Shown: positions 35,780-45,074, numbered from the stretch's first letter. The stretch is DNA of 64,000 nucleotides from Oleispira sp964022115 (GCA_964022115.1 CAXIBC010000004.1:1-64000); one strand, 5' to 3'. Notes: generated by a model not told the origin, from the sequence alone. Numbers and translations are program-made.

Positions 35780-37486
35780 ATGGAAAATGCCGTTGCCAGT
35801 CCTAATCAAGCTCCCGCTGGGGATAACCCAGATTCTGAGGCCTCCGTTGATAATTTAGAGCGCAATATTCATCCGGTCGTCGCCGGTTTTAACAAGTTAT
35901 CCATCGTACGCCAAGGGGCTATGTTAGGGGGTATTGCCTTAGCCATTGCATTAATTATTGCTGTTTTTATCTGGTCGAAAGAGCCGAATTACAAGCCTTT
36001 GATTAACCGCATGCAAGATTATAATGCACAAGAAATTGTTGAGGTATTGCAGCGCGAAGGTTTTGAATTTGAAATAGATCCTACCTCCCAAGTATTGATG
36101 GTTCGTGCCGATGAATTACATGATGCGCGGTTAAAATTAGCCGCGGCGAGCTTGATTGATGATAAAACCGTAGGGTTAGAATTATTAGATAATGAATCGA
36201 ATTTAGGCACCAGTCACTTCATCGAAACCGCGCGCTATCGCCGGGGTCTTGAAGGTGAATTAGCAAGAACCATCGCTAGTGTGCAAGCCATTCGAAATGC
36301 CAGAGTTCACCTTGCTATTCCCAAACAATCTGTTTTTGTACGTGATCACCGTAAGCCGAGAGCCTCGGTATTTTTAGAGCTATACGCTGGGGCAAATCTG
36401 CACAAAGACCAAGTTGAAGCCATTGTGAATCTAGTCTCTTCATCCATTAGTGAAATGGATAAAGGCGCGGTTTCTGTGGTCGATCAAAAAGGTAATTTAT
36501 TATCCAAAATTGAAAATGATAGCCAAGAATTATTAGCGACCAAACAGTTACAGTATACCGAGCGGGTTGAAGACTCTATTGCGACCCGAGTTAACAGTAT
36601 TTTAAAACCCGTATTAGGGTTAGAAAATTACAAAGCTGAAGTCTCAGCGGATATCGATTTTACTGTGGTTGAGCAATCAGAAGAGATCTTTAATCCCGAC
36701 CTGATTGCGGTGCGCAGTGAGCAATTAATTGATGAGCAAACCATCAGCGCCACAGAAGGTGGAATTCCAGGAGCCTTATCCAATCAACCTCCAGGAACCG
36801 CTAAAGCACCGGAGCAAATCGATCCAGCCACAGGACAAGCGATTACTCCCATGGATAAGCGTAGTGAAACGACCCGTAATTATGAAGTCGATCGCACCTT
36901 AAGCTATAAACAGCAACAAGTGGGTCGCATCAATCGAATAACAGTCGCTGTGGTAATTAACGATAAAGAATCGATTAACGCGGAAACTGGTGAAATTCAG
37001 TTTCTTCCTTGGTCAGAGGGTGACTTAGACCGATTAGAAATATTAGTGAAAGATGCCGTTGGCTTTAATGCGGCTCGGGGTGATAGTGTGAATGTAATCA
37101 ACTCTCCTTTTATGGGTAAAGAGGCGATTGAACTCGGTTCTCCAGAATTCTGGACACAGCCTTGGTTCTGGGAAATTATGAAGCAGGTATTAGCGGGTTT
37201 ATTCCTACTGGTCCTTATCTTTGGGGTTATCAGACCTACCATTAATAGCATTGCGCAAAAAGGTCGTAGTGATGAAAATGCCGTGGGGCTCGATGAACTA
37301 GCCGGTGCTGAAGATGAATTTGATGAAGATAGAGTGACGCTTTCTGGTGCCGACGATTTCCTCTTACCAGGTTCCTCGGAAGGCTTTGAACGTCAGCTTG
37401 ATGCGCTGAAAGGCTTGATTGCAGAAGACCCAGCACGGGTGGCTCAAGTTGTTATACAGTGGATTAATAGTGAAGATGGTCAATAG
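35780..37486 (+). CDS. fliF: MS-ring protein FliF
   Basis: FliF forms the membrane MS ring, the base of the flagellum and housing of the export gate. Two membrane segments flank a large periplasmic part: about 50-68 (GGIALAIALIIAVFIW) and about 472-492 (VLAGLFLLVLIFGVI). Ring-building motifs include ARYRRGLEGELARTIASVQAIRNARVHLAIPKQSVFVRDHRKPRASVFL. The cytoplasmic tail ends ARVAQVVIQWINSEDGQ, the FliG-binding peptide. Length 568 is typical. Confidence 0.96.
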   Translation: MENAVASPNQAPAGDNPDSEASVDNLERNIHPVVAGFNKLSIVRQGAMLGGIALAIALIIAVFIWSKEPNYKPLINRMQDYNAQEIVEVLQREGFEFEIDPTSQVLMVRADELHDARLKLAAASLIDDKTVGLELLDNESNLGTSHFIETARYRRGLEGELARTIASVQAIRNARVHLAIPKQSVFVRDHRKPRASVFLELYAGANLHKDQVEAIVNLVSSSISEMDKGAVSVVDQKGNLLSKIENDSQELLATKQLQYTERVEDSIATRVNSILKPVLGLENYKAEVSADIDFTVVEQSEEIFNPDLIAVRSEQLIDEQTISATEGGIPGALSNQPPGTAKAPEQIDPATGQAITPMDKRSETTRNYEVDRTLSYKQQQVGRINRITVAVVINDKESINAETGEIQFLPWSEGDLDRLEILVKDAVGFNAARGDSVNVINSPFMGKEAIELGSPEFWTQPWFWEIMKQVLAGLFLLVLIFGVIRPTINSIAQKGRSDENAVGLDELAGAEDEFDEDRVTLSGADDFLLPGSSEGFERQLDALKGLIAEDPARVAQVVIQWINSEDGQ

Positions 37487-37524
37487 ATTATTAGCGTTAA
37501 TAGTCAATGAAGTGAGATTAAAGC

Positions 37525-38565
37525 ATGGCTGAGAATACCGTAACGGCGAATAGTAATCAGCAAGAGCTATTAGCGAATCTTTCTCGAGTAGAGCGCGCCG
37601 CTATTCTGTTAATGAGTTTAGGGGAAAAAGATGCCGCCGAAATATTAAAGCACATGGGGCCGAAAGAAGTTCAACGTGTTGGTACGTCTATGTCTACCTT
37701 AAATGGTGTGCGTCAAGAACAAGTAGAAGGCGTGGTACTGGAGTTCTTAGAGGCAGTGAGTGGTCAAACGGGTATGGGGTTAGGGTCGGATGACTACATT
37801 CGTAATATGCTTACTCAAGCTCTTGGAGATGATAAAGCGGGCGCCTTGATTGATCGAATTTTATTAGGGGGTAGTACTACTGGCTTAGATTCTTTGAAGT
37901 GGATGGAAGCGCGTCAAGTTGCCGACTTAATTCGCCATGAGCACCCGCAGATACAAGCCATTGTTATATCGTATCTGGATGCTGATCAATCGGCGGAAAT
38001 TTTATCCAATTTTAGTGAAAAAGTGCGCTTGGATATCATTATGCGAGTAGCTTCTTTAGAAGCGGTTCAACCCGCGGCGCTGCAAGAACTGAACGATATT
38101 CTTGAACGTCAATTTTCCGGTAAAGCCGGCTCACAAACTCAGACTATGGGTGGGGTGAAAGTCGCTGCGAGTATCGTTAACCTAGTTGATAGCACCATTG
38201 CTAATGACCTGTTAGAGCAGATTAAAGAAACCGATGAAGATATGGGGACGCAGATTCAAGACTTGATGTTTGTATTTGATAACTTAGTCGATGTTGATGA
38301 TAGGGGTATTCAGGCATTGATGCGTGAAGTCTCTACCGATTTATTAGTCGTCGCTCTGAAAGGTGCAGATACCGCGGTGCAGGAAAAAATATTTAAAAAT
38401 ATGTCTAAGCGTGCGGCGGAATTATTACGCGATGATTTGGAGGCGAAAGGTCCAATGAAGGTGAGCGAAGTCGAAAACGCACAGAAAGAAATTCTTACTA
38501 TTGCGCGCCGTTTAGCGGATGCTGGCGAAATTGTCTTAGGTGGCGGTGGCGAGGCTATGGTGTAA
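37525..38565 (+). CDS. fliG: Motor switch protein FliG
   Basis: FliG is the rotor protein that meets the stator and transmits torque. The 346-residue protein has the N-terminal FliF-binding domain, the EHPQ motif of the middle domain (RHEHPQIQAIVISYL) near residue 135, and the C-terminal torque helix with alternating charges (RGIQALMREVSTDLLVVALKGADTAVQEKIFKNMSKRAAELLRDDLE). It acts with FliM and FliN in the C ring. It follows fliF by 38 bases. Confidence 0.96.
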   Translation: MAENTVTANSNQQELLANLSRVERAAILLMSLGEKDAAEILKHMGPKEVQRVGTSMSTLNGVRQEQVEGVVLEFLEAVSGQTGMGLGSDDYIRNMLTQALGDDKAGALIDRILLGGSTTGLDSLKWMEARQVADLIRHEHPQIQAIVISYLDADQSAEILSNFSEKVRLDIIMRVASLEAVQPAALQELNDILERQFSGKAGSQTQTMGGVKVAASIVNLVDSTIANDLLEQIKETDEDMGTQIQDLMFVFDNLVDVDDRGIQALMREVSTDLLVVALKGADTAVQEKIFKNMSKRAAELLRDDLEAKGPMKVSEVENAQKEILTIARRLADAGEIVLGGGGEAMV

Positions 38566-38583
38566 ACCATAGATCGAAATATC

Positions 38584-39486
38584 ATGACAATGATCAATAA
38601 TGAATCCAGCGAGCCTGCTGAGCCTGAGGAAGAAGAGTTTCAGGCCAGTAGTGAAGATATTGAAATCAAGCCTTGGGACTTACCTTATTGGAAGGGGGCT
38701 CCTAAAACGAGTCCTCACAATAACTCAGAAGAGGTTATTGCAAAGCCAGAGGAGGTAGAGATTGCCGCGCCTTTAACAGTTGAAGATATTGAAAAAATAC
38801 GCAGCGAAGCTTATGAAGAAGGTTTCTTACAGGGCTTAAATGAAGGCCGCGAAAAAGGCGAGCAAGAAGGCAAAGAATTAGGTTTAGTGGCGGGCAAAGA
38901 AGAAGGACATAACCAAGGTAAGCAAGAAGGTAATCGCATTGGTTTTGAAGCTGGTCAAGCAGAAGGATTAGCCAGTGGTAAAGAGGATATCAGCCAAGCG
39001 GCGACAAAATTGTGGCAGCTCGCTGAGCAGTTAAAGCAGAGTCTAGTTGAGCGAGATGCCGCTATTCCTGCGGTTTTAAGCCAATTAATTCAATCCGCGT
39101 GTCAGACAATTTTAGAACGTGAATTGGAGCAAGGTGATGATCAAATTGCGCAAAAAGTATTACGCGCCTTAGATGAACTGCCTAGTGGTGCCGAAAATAT
39201 TAAAATCTTTGTCAGCTCTGATGATGCTTTGCACCTTGAAAATGGTTTAAATAATAGCGGTCGTGATATGCATTTTGCTATCGATGACTCTTTAGAAGCC
39301 GGCAGTGCACGCATTATCACTAAGCAATCTTTATTAGAATTTAGTCAGCAAGAGCGCATGGATAAGGTATTTGAATATGTGCAACAGCAATGTGACAAGT
39401 TAGATCTTGATGACCTTGATGACCTTGATGACCTTGATGACTTAGAAGATCAAGAAGATCAAGAAGATCAAGAAGCCACAGAATGA
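38584..39486 (+). CDS. fliH: Export ATPase regulator FliH, extended
   Basis: FliH is the stator-like regulator that holds FliI at the C ring. The middle has the typical glycine-spaced helix repeats (EEGFLQGLNEGREKGEQEGKELGLVAGKEEGHNQGKQEGNRIGFEAGQAEGLASGKED, about 80-137), and the C-terminal domain matches FliH. At 300 residues it is longer than the usual 230-260. An acidic tail of LDD and QED repeats (about 275-300) is coded by a tandem DNA repeat. Its stop overlaps the fliI start by four bases (ATGA). Confidence 0.92.
   Translation: MTMINNESSEPAEPEEEEFQASSEDIEIKPWDLPYWKGAPKTSPHNNSEEVIAKPEEVEIAAPLTVEDIEKIRSEAYEEGFLQGLNEGREKGEQEGKELGLVAGKEEGHNQGKQEGNRIGFEAGQAEGLASGKEDISQAATKLWQLAEQLKQSLVERDAAIPAVLSQLIQSACQTILERELEQGDDQIAQKVLRALDELPSGAENIKIFVSSDDALHLENGLNNSGRDMHFAIDDSLEAGSARIITKQSLLEFSQQERMDKVFEYVQQQCDKLDLDDLDDLDDLDDLEDQEDQEDQEATE
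39406..39471 (+). repeat. 9-bp tandem repeats at the 3' end of fliH
   Basis: Four exact copies of CTTGATGAC (39406-39441) are followed by three exact copies of GAAGATCAA (39445-39471). They code for an acidic LDD/QED tail. Because the unit is a multiple of three, copy-number change would lengthen or shorten the tail without breaking the frame or the fliI overlap. Confidence 0.95.
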
Positions 39487-40847
39487 GTATCAGTAAGCAG
39501 CTAAAAGCGCTGGATTTTAATCAGCTAGCACTGCAAAAAAAAGCCAGTGGTCAATTGATTCGTATGGTTGGTTTGACCTTAGAAGCCGAAGGCCTGATCG
39601 TGAAAGTGGGCGATCGCTGTATGGTTGAGCGACGTGGAGATAAAGACATTGAAGCAGAGGTGGTTGGCTTTGATGGTAGCCGCATATTCTTGATGCCTAT
39701 TGAGCAGGTCGATGGTTTACAAGCCGGCGCAAAAGTGAGTCCGTTAACGGGCTCCGATGGGGTTCCGGTTGGTTTTCAGTTATTAGGTCGAGTAGTGGAT
39801 GGCATTGGCCGACCCCTAGACGGCAAAGGCCCACTGCATGCTGAGAAAGGCTCGTTGCAAGGGGAGGCGATTAATCCACTGCATCGCGACCCCATTCGCA
39901 CAACGTTAGATGTCGGTTTGCGTTCTATTAATGCGCTATTAACTGTGGGCCGAGGGCAGCGCTTAGGTTTGTTTGCCGGCAGTGGTGTCGGTAAAAGTAT
40001 GCTCTTGGGCATGATGACGCGCTTTACTGAAGCTGATATCACAGTCGTCGGCTTAATTGGTGAGCGTGGACGAGAAGTAAAAGAATTCATCGATGAAATA
40101 TTAGGGGAAGAAGGCATGGCGCGCTCTGTGGTGGTTGCATCCCCTGCCGATGATTCTCCCTTGATGCGATTACGCGCGGCTATGTATTGCACGTCGGTAG
40201 CCGAATATTATCGCAAGCAAGGTAAGAATGTTTTATTGCTGATGGATTCCCTAACCCGTTACGCCCAAGCACAGCGAGAAATTGCGTTAGCTGTGGGTGA
40301 GCCACCAGCGACCAAGGGTTACCCACCGTCGGTATTTACTAAGATTCCTAAACTGGTCGAGCGGGCGGGCAACGGTGAAGCAGGTGGTGGCTCGATAACG
40401 GCCTTTTATACCGTATTGAGTGAAGGTGATGACTTACAAGACCCTGTGGCGGATGCTAGTCGTGCGATTTTAGATGGCCACATCGTTTTATCGCGTAAAC
40501 TTGCGGATGAAGGCCATTATCCGGCGATTGATATCGAAGCTTCGATTAGTCGTGCGATGCCGCAAATTGTGTCTGCTGATTGGCTGCGTAAAGCCCAAAT
40601 GTTACGCCAGCTGTATGCTCACTACCAAGAAAATAAAGACCTAGTCAGCGTGGGGGCGTATCAGGCCGGTTCAGATCCTACTTTAGATCTAGCCTTAAAC
40701 CGTATACCTCATATTCAAAAATTCTTACAGCAAGAGCTTAATGAATGCGCCAATATTGAAGAAAGTCTTGAACAGTTAAAGCTGATTCTACCGGATGTGC
40801 CACAAGCTAATAATCCAGATCAAGCGCATGCTGGGTCATCACAGTAA
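39483..40847 (+). CDS. fliI: Flagellar export ATPase FliI
   Basis: FliI is the ATPase of the flagellar type III export apparatus. The 454-residue protein has Walker A GSGVGKS with K171, the GERGREVKEF motif and Walker B VLLLMDSLTRYAQAQREI, all like the F1 beta subunit. Length is typical. Translation is coupled to fliH by a 4-base overlap. FliH and FliJ, its regulator and central stalk, flank it. Confidence 0.97.
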   Translation: MSISKQLKALDFNQLALQKKASGQLIRMVGLTLEAEGLIVKVGDRCMVERRGDKDIEAEVVGFDGSRIFLMPIEQVDGLQAGAKVSPLTGSDGVPVGFQLLGRVVDGIGRPLDGKGPLHAEKGSLQGEAINPLHRDPIRTTLDVGLRSINALLTVGRGQRLGLFAGSGVGKSMLLGMMTRFTEADITVVGLIGERGREVKEFIDEILGEEGMARSVVVASPADDSPLMRLRAAMYCTSVAEYYRKQGKNVLLLMDSLTRYAQAQREIALAVGEPPATKGYPPSVFTKIPKLVERAGNGEAGGGSITAFYTVLSEGDDLQDPVADASRAILDGHIVLSRKLADEGHYPAIDIEASISRAMPQIVSADWLRKAQMLRQLYAHYQENKDLVSVGAYQAGSDPTLDLALNRIPHIQKFLQQELNECANIEESLEQLKLILPDVPQANNPDQAHAGSSQ

Positions 40848-40871
40848 CCGCTTGTTTGCAGGAAGAATACT

Positions 40872-41321
40872 ATGAGCCAGCAAAGAGTTAAGCGTTTAGC
40901 AATCGTGTTAAAAATGGCTGAAGATAAAGAGCAGGAAGATTTAAAAACCTGGGGCCGCTATCAACAGCAGCTAGAGCAAGAACAGGCTAAATATACTCAG
41001 CTAGAAGGCTATATGACAGAATATCGTAATACCTTAACGGCCCAGCAAAGTACTGTGATACAAGGTGGTCAGGTTCAAAATACCATCGCTTTTATAGAGC
41101 AAATTAGAACCGCCTGTGGGCATCAGCAAAACCAAATTAACTTGATTCAGCAGCAAAGTGAAGGTGCTCAGCGAATTTATTTAGAGGCCCGCTCTAAAGC
41201 GGAAGCATTACGTAAGTTAATTGACAAACTGAGTAATCAAGTCGCGACAGTAGAAGCGAAACAAGAGCAAAAACTAATGGATGAATTCGCTGCTCGCAGC
41301 GCCAGAAATAAGCAAGGATAA
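40872..41321 (+). CDS. fliJ: Flagellar export protein FliJ
   Basis: FliJ is the coiled-coil stalk within the FliI hexamer and escorts chaperones. The 149-residue product is a continuous alpha-helical hairpin rich in Gln, Glu, Lys and Ala (RVKRLAIVLKMAEDKEQEDLKTWGRYQQQLEQEQAKYTQLEGYMTEYR), as in FliJ. AGGAAGA precedes the ATG. It ends the fliEFGHIJ block; the next gene starts 111 bases later. Confidence 0.92.
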   Translation: MSQQRVKRLAIVLKMAEDKEQEDLKTWGRYQQQLEQEQAKYTQLEGYMTEYRNTLTAQQSTVIQGGQVQNTIAFIEQIRTACGHQQNQINLIQQQSEGAQRIYLEARSKAEALRKLIDKLSNQVATVEAKQEQKLMDEFAARSARNKQG

Positions 41322-41432
41322 ATTCTCCTCCTCGTAAGTAAACACTTTTAACTTCCCTTTCAGAATGAGCAGCTTTCTATTTGCCGTCTATCCTTTAAAT
41401 GTTTAACGTTAACGCCTTAGGTGTGATGGGTC

Positions 41433-42494
41433 ATGGCTAAAATACGCGCATTAATAATCGACGACTCGGCTGAAAATCGGCTGTTGATGACGGAAATTCT
41501 TAGCCGTTATGATGATATTGAGGTGGTTGGTACGGCGGCAGATGCCTATATTGCCAGAGAAAAAATTAAGCAGTTATCCCCTGATGTATTAACTCTTGAT
41601 ATAGAAATGCCCAAAATGACAGGGTTACAATTTTTGCAAAATTTAATGCGATTGCGCCCGATACCGGTGATTATGGTATCAAGGTTAACCGCACGAGGCG
41701 CTCCTGCAATACTGGAAGCCCTTGATTTAGGGGCTGTAGATTTCATTTGCAAGCCACAAACCAATCCTAATAGAGAAACCGTCAAAGACACCATTAGCGA
41801 CGATAAGTTTCGACAATTTACTGAAGACCTAGTCACTAAGGTGCGAATGGCATCGCTTGCTAAGATTAGGCCTTTTGAAATTAATAACATAGCGAAACCA
41901 GTGGCTATCGAAAATACGGCATTTCAGCGGGTCATTGCAATTGGTGCGTCCACTGGAGGCACTGAAGCGATTAGAGAATTGCTGACCTCAGTGCCTGAAA
42001 ACTGCCCACCGATACTAATTACTCAACATATACCTAGGGTTTTTAGTCGCTCTTTTGCTGAGCGTTTAAATCAACAATTAGCGATGAAGGTTGTTGCAGT
42101 TCAAGAAGGTATGGTTATTCAACCGGGTTGTGTTTATCTGGCCCCAGGGGATGATCATTTAACGATTATTAAATCAGGTAGTAGGATGGTTTGTCAGTTA
42201 GGCCAAGGCGAAAAGGTGAACCGTTATAGAACTGCGGTTGATGTCATGTTTGATTCTATCTGCTCTGCTTACGGCTCTCAGGTTATCGCGGTCCTGCTGA
42301 CGGGGATGGGGGAGGATGGTGCAAAAGGCATGCTTAAGTTAAAGCAGGCTGGTGCAATTACTTACGCCCAAGATAAAGCGACATCGGTTGTTTGGGGGAT
42401 GCCTCAAGCGGCTTATAACATGGGGGCGGTAGATGAGTTGTTATCTTTAGCGGAAATTGCGACAAAAATGATAAATGCTGCACAGAAGAAATGA
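41433..42494 (+). CDS. Second CheB-type receptor methylesterase
   Basis: This 353-residue protein is a full CheB: a receiver (1-120) with phospho-acceptor D56 (LDIEMPKMTG) and a methylesterase domain (about 160-350). The catalytic triad is intact: S173 in GASTGG, H199 in TQHIP and D295 in GMGEDG. CheB removes methyl groups from chemoreceptors and deamidates them. It is not the pathway copy, which lies behind cheA at 61008. It stands between fliJ and the STAS/phosphatase/Hpt module. Its receiver has LIIDDS at the start and differs clearly from the other copy, so this is an old paralogue. Target receptors are unknown. Confidence 0.9.
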   Translation: MAKIRALIIDDSAENRLLMTEILSRYDDIEVVGTAADAYIAREKIKQLSPDVLTLDIEMPKMTGLQFLQNLMRLRPIPVIMVSRLTARGAPAILEALDLGAVDFICKPQTNPNRETVKDTISDDKFRQFTEDLVTKVRMASLAKIRPFEINNIAKPVAIENTAFQRVIAIGASTGGTEAIRELLTSVPENCPPILITQHIPRVFSRSFAERLNQQLAMKVVAVQEGMVIQPGCVYLAPGDDHLTIIKSGSRMVCQLGQGEKVNRYRTAVDVMFDSICSAYGSQVIAVLLTGMGEDGAKGMLKLKQAGAITYAQDKATSVVWGMPQAAYNMGAVDELLSLAEIATKMINAAQKK

Positions 42495-42603
42495 CAAATT
42501 GCATCTCTATGCCTAACCTGAAGGTAGGAATAGTAATTATAAAAATAATTTTAGCTATTAGGCTGTAACTTGGGCTTAGAGTTAAAGTTAAGGAGAGGTA
42601 AGA

Positions 42604-42909
42604 ATGGGTGTTCAATCTAATATTGATCATGGTGGTAAAGAGCTTGTCATTAAAGTAGACGGGCGTTTTGATTTCAGTGCGCATCAAGAATTTCGTGATG
42701 CCTATGAAGGCATCTCAAATGATGTTACCCATTATGTTGTGGACCTAGGTAATACGTCTTACCTTGATAGTTCGGCGCTAGGCATGTTGTTATTATTACG
42801 TGATCACGCTGGTGGGGATGAGGCTAATGTCAAAATTATTAAGTGCAATGATGATGTTCGAAAAATTCTGACTATCTCAAATTTTGAACAGCTTTTCACG
42901 ATTCAATAA
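42604..42909 (+). CDS. STAS-domain anti-sigma factor antagonist (HsbA-like)
   Basis: A 101-residue single STAS domain. The phosphorylatable serine lies in SYLDSSALG (S56/S57), the usual position in anti-anti-sigma factors. In Pseudomonas the HsbA protein of this type, regulated by HsbR, binds either FlgM or a diguanylate cyclase and so ties flagellar genes to biofilm control; the same role here is inference from the neighbours. AGGAGAGG precedes the ATG. The REC-phosphatase follows 20 bases later. Confidence 0.88.
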   Translation: MGVQSNIDHGGKELVIKVDGRFDFSAHQEFRDAYEGISNDVTHYVVDLGNTSYLDSSALGMLLLLRDHAGGDEANVKIIKCNDDVRKILTISNFEQLFTIQ

Positions 42910-42929
42910 CAGCAGAGTTGGTAGATCGT

Positions 42930-44621
42930 ATGAAAATATTGATTGCTGATGATAATGCTTCCGATCGTTTATTATTATGTAAAATCATCGGTAAGCAGGG
43001 CCATGAGGTTGTTGAAGCTGAAAATGGCAAGCAAGCAATCGACTGCTATGTGAAAGATACTCCTGATATTATTTTGATGGATGTCTTAATGCCTGAACTT
43101 GATGGCAAGGAAGCGGCAAAAGAAATCAAGCGCTTGGCCGGAGAAGATCTGGTACCTATTATTTTTCTTACCTCGTTAGTGGATGCTCAGAGCTTAGCCG
43201 ATTGTCTTAAGGCTGGCGGTGATGATTTTTTAACCAAACCCTATAATAATATTATTCTAAAAGCGAAAATTGATGCCTTTGTACGCATGCGCAATATGCA
43301 TGCGACCTTACAAAAGCAAAGAGATACCATTGCCGAAAATAACCAACATATGTTGCACGAGCAGCATGTCGCTAAGGCCGTATTTGATAACGTTGCACAC
43401 TCCGGTTGCTTAGACGCGCCCAATATTAAATATATGTTGTCTCCACTGGCGGTATTTAATGGTGATGTCTTGCTTGCCGCACGAAAACCCTCAGGTGGGA
43501 TGCATGTTTTTTTAGGAGATTTTACCGGACATGGTTTACCCGCGGCCATCGGGGCAATGCCGATGGCAGAAATCTTTTATGGTATGACCGCAAAAGGCTT
43601 CGCTTTAAGAGATATTCTGCGAGAAATCAATCTAAAGTTGAAGAGTATTTTGCCCATTGGTTTCTTTTGCTGTGCGGCGGTTGTGGATCTGAGCTTTACT
43701 AAACGCAGTATTAGTATCTGGATGGGTGGTGTACCCGATTGTTATTTATTGACTAACCAAGGCCAGACATTAAAACCATTACGTTCTCATCATTTACCTT
43801 TGGGGGTATTAAGCGGTGAGCAGTTCGATGATGAAATGACAGATCATCATATGGATTTAGATGATCGCTTATTTATGTGGTCAGACGGCATTGTTGAAGC
43901 TCGTGATGCAAATGGCGATATGTATGGTGAAGAGCGATTGCAGCAGGTATTTAAGCAAGGGTTGAAAGCCGAGAGCTTATTTAACGCGATTCAAGATAGT
44001 GTTAGCGAATTTGTCGGGCAGTCGCAGCGTGATGACGATACCACCTTGATTGAAATGAAAATGGTTGATGAAGCGGAATTAGAGCTGTGTTTTCCGAGTG
44101 TGCAGCAAGGAGTGATTGCCGGTCCTAGTGATTGGAAAATGGAGTATGAGCTCGGTGTTGATTCTTTGAAACATTTTAATCCACTGCCTCTATTGATGCA
44201 CATTATGATGGAAGTTCCGGCCTTAAGAAGTATGGGGGGGCAATTATTTACTGTGGTATCGGAATTATTCTCTAACGCTTTTGAACATGGTATTTTAAGG
44301 CTTGATTCAAGCTTGAAGTCATCACCGACGGGCTTTGCTGAGTATTATCAATTACGCCAGCAACGGCTGGATGCGTTAACTGAGAGTTTTATTCGATTTA
44401 ATATGACACATACTTCAGAAAATGGTCGTAGTGGCATCTTTAGATTGACAGTTGAAGACAGTGGTCAAGGCTTCGATTACCCAATAAAGTTTCACCAGGA
44501 TGAATCCCAGGTAAAAAACAAATTTAGTGGTCGTGGGATTCCGTTAATTTATTCACTCTGTCATTCTTTAGAGTATCAGGGGAGTGGAAATAAAGTAGTA
44601 GCAGAGATACACTGGCCATAA
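42930..44621 (+). CDS. REC-PP2C-HATPase response regulator (HsbR-like)
   Basis: A three-domain regulator. A receiver (1-120) has phospho-acceptor D51 (LMDVLMPELDG). A SpoIIE/PP2C-type serine phosphatase (about 175-385) includes DFTGHGLPAA and FMWSDGIVEARD. A C-terminal anti-sigma-type kinase domain (about 420-563) has the N-box ELFSNAFEHGIL and DSGQGF. Proteins of this kind phosphorylate and dephosphorylate the STAS partner coded just upstream. I use ATG 42930 (MKILIADD), where receivers normally begin, rather than TTG 42918. Ribosome binding is weak for both. Confidence 0.9.
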   Translation: MKILIADDNASDRLLLCKIIGKQGHEVVEAENGKQAIDCYVKDTPDIILMDVLMPELDGKEAAKEIKRLAGEDLVPIIFLTSLVDAQSLADCLKAGGDDFLTKPYNNIILKAKIDAFVRMRNMHATLQKQRDTIAENNQHMLHEQHVAKAVFDNVAHSGCLDAPNIKYMLSPLAVFNGDVLLAARKPSGGMHVFLGDFTGHGLPAAIGAMPMAEIFYGMTAKGFALRDILREINLKLKSILPIGFFCCAAVVDLSFTKRSISIWMGGVPDCYLLTNQGQTLKPLRSHHLPLGVLSGEQFDDEMTDHHMDLDDRLFMWSDGIVEARDANGDMYGEERLQQVFKQGLKAESLFNAIQDSVSEFVGQSQRDDDTTLIEMKMVDEAELELCFPSVQQGVIAGPSDWKMEYELGVDSLKHFNPLPLLMHIMMEVPALRSMGGQLFTVVSELFSNAFEHGILRLDSSLKSSPTGFAEYYQLRQQRLDALTESFIRFNMTHTSENGRSGIFRLTVEDSGQGFDYPIKFHQDESQVKNKFSGRGIPLIYSLCHSLEYQGSGNKVVAEIHWP

Positions 44622-44665
44622 TTACTAAACGTGTGATCAATTAATCTATTTATAAGGGGTAAGGT

Positions 44666-45010
44666 GTGGATAAAGCATCTCATTTTGATATTGAGGCATT
44701 AACGATGCTTGAAGAAATTATGGAAGATGAATTTCCAGAATTGGTTAAGGTGTTTATCGCTGATTCAGACCCGCGTATTCCTGCGTTAAAGCAGGCATTT
44801 GATAATAAAGAAACCAATACCCTACGTGAACTTGCCCACAGCTTTAAGGGTGCCTCAGGGAACTTATCGGCCCTGCCTTTGGCTGAATTGTGCTTTAAAA
44901 TTGAAGAGCAATCACGGGAAGGAAAATTAGCGGAAATCGAAGACCTTATTCACCAGGTTGAGCAAGAATACCTAGCCGTGAAATCCAATCTATTATCCAT
45001 GGTCGAATAA
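44666..45010 (+). CDS. Hpt phosphotransfer protein (HptB-like)
   Basis: A 114-residue histidine phosphotransfer domain with the acceptor H58 in AHSFKGASGNL. It starts at GTG behind AAGGGGTAAG. In Pseudomonas the matching HptB receives phosphate from several hybrid kinases and passes it to HsbR. Here the gene lies directly behind the HsbR-like gene, so a relay Hpt -> REC-phosphatase -> STAS is likely. No hybrid kinase is coded in the window. Confidence 0.9.
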   Translation: MDKASHFDIEALTMLEEIMEDEFPELVKVFIADSDPRIPALKQAFDNKETNTLRELAHSFKGASGNLSALPLAELCFKIEEQSREGKLAEIEDLIHQVEQEYLAVKSNLLSMVE

Positions 45011-45032
45011 ATACTGAGTAAAATACCTGAAT

Positions 45033-45048
45033 TGGCCTAGCCTTTGCT
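45033..45048 (+). promoter_or_regulatory. Sigma-54 promoter for fliK
   Basis: TGGCCT, AGCCT, TTGCT: one or two -24 mismatches and exact GG/GC register. The predicted start, about 45059, lies inside the left arm of the hairpin at 45051-45074, leaving a leader of only about 20 bases. Confidence 0.75.
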
Positions 45049-45050
45049 GT

Positions 45051-45074
45051 TCTCCCATTATAATTAATGGGAGA
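45051..45074 (+). promoter_or_regulatory. Hairpin covering the fliK ribosome binding site
   Basis: TCTCCCATTA (45051-45060) pairs perfectly with TAATGGGAGA (45065-45074) around a TAAT loop. The right arm contains the GGGAG ribosome binding site of fliK (start 45079). Transcripts from upstream genes would carry the full hairpin, while those from the sigma-54 promoter would lack most of the left arm. Confidence 0.7.

Noticed and set aside
41383..41390. GCCGTCTA upstream of the second cheB as a sigma-28 -10 box
   Set aside because: The base run 15 bases upstream is not TAAA-like, so the -35 element is missing.
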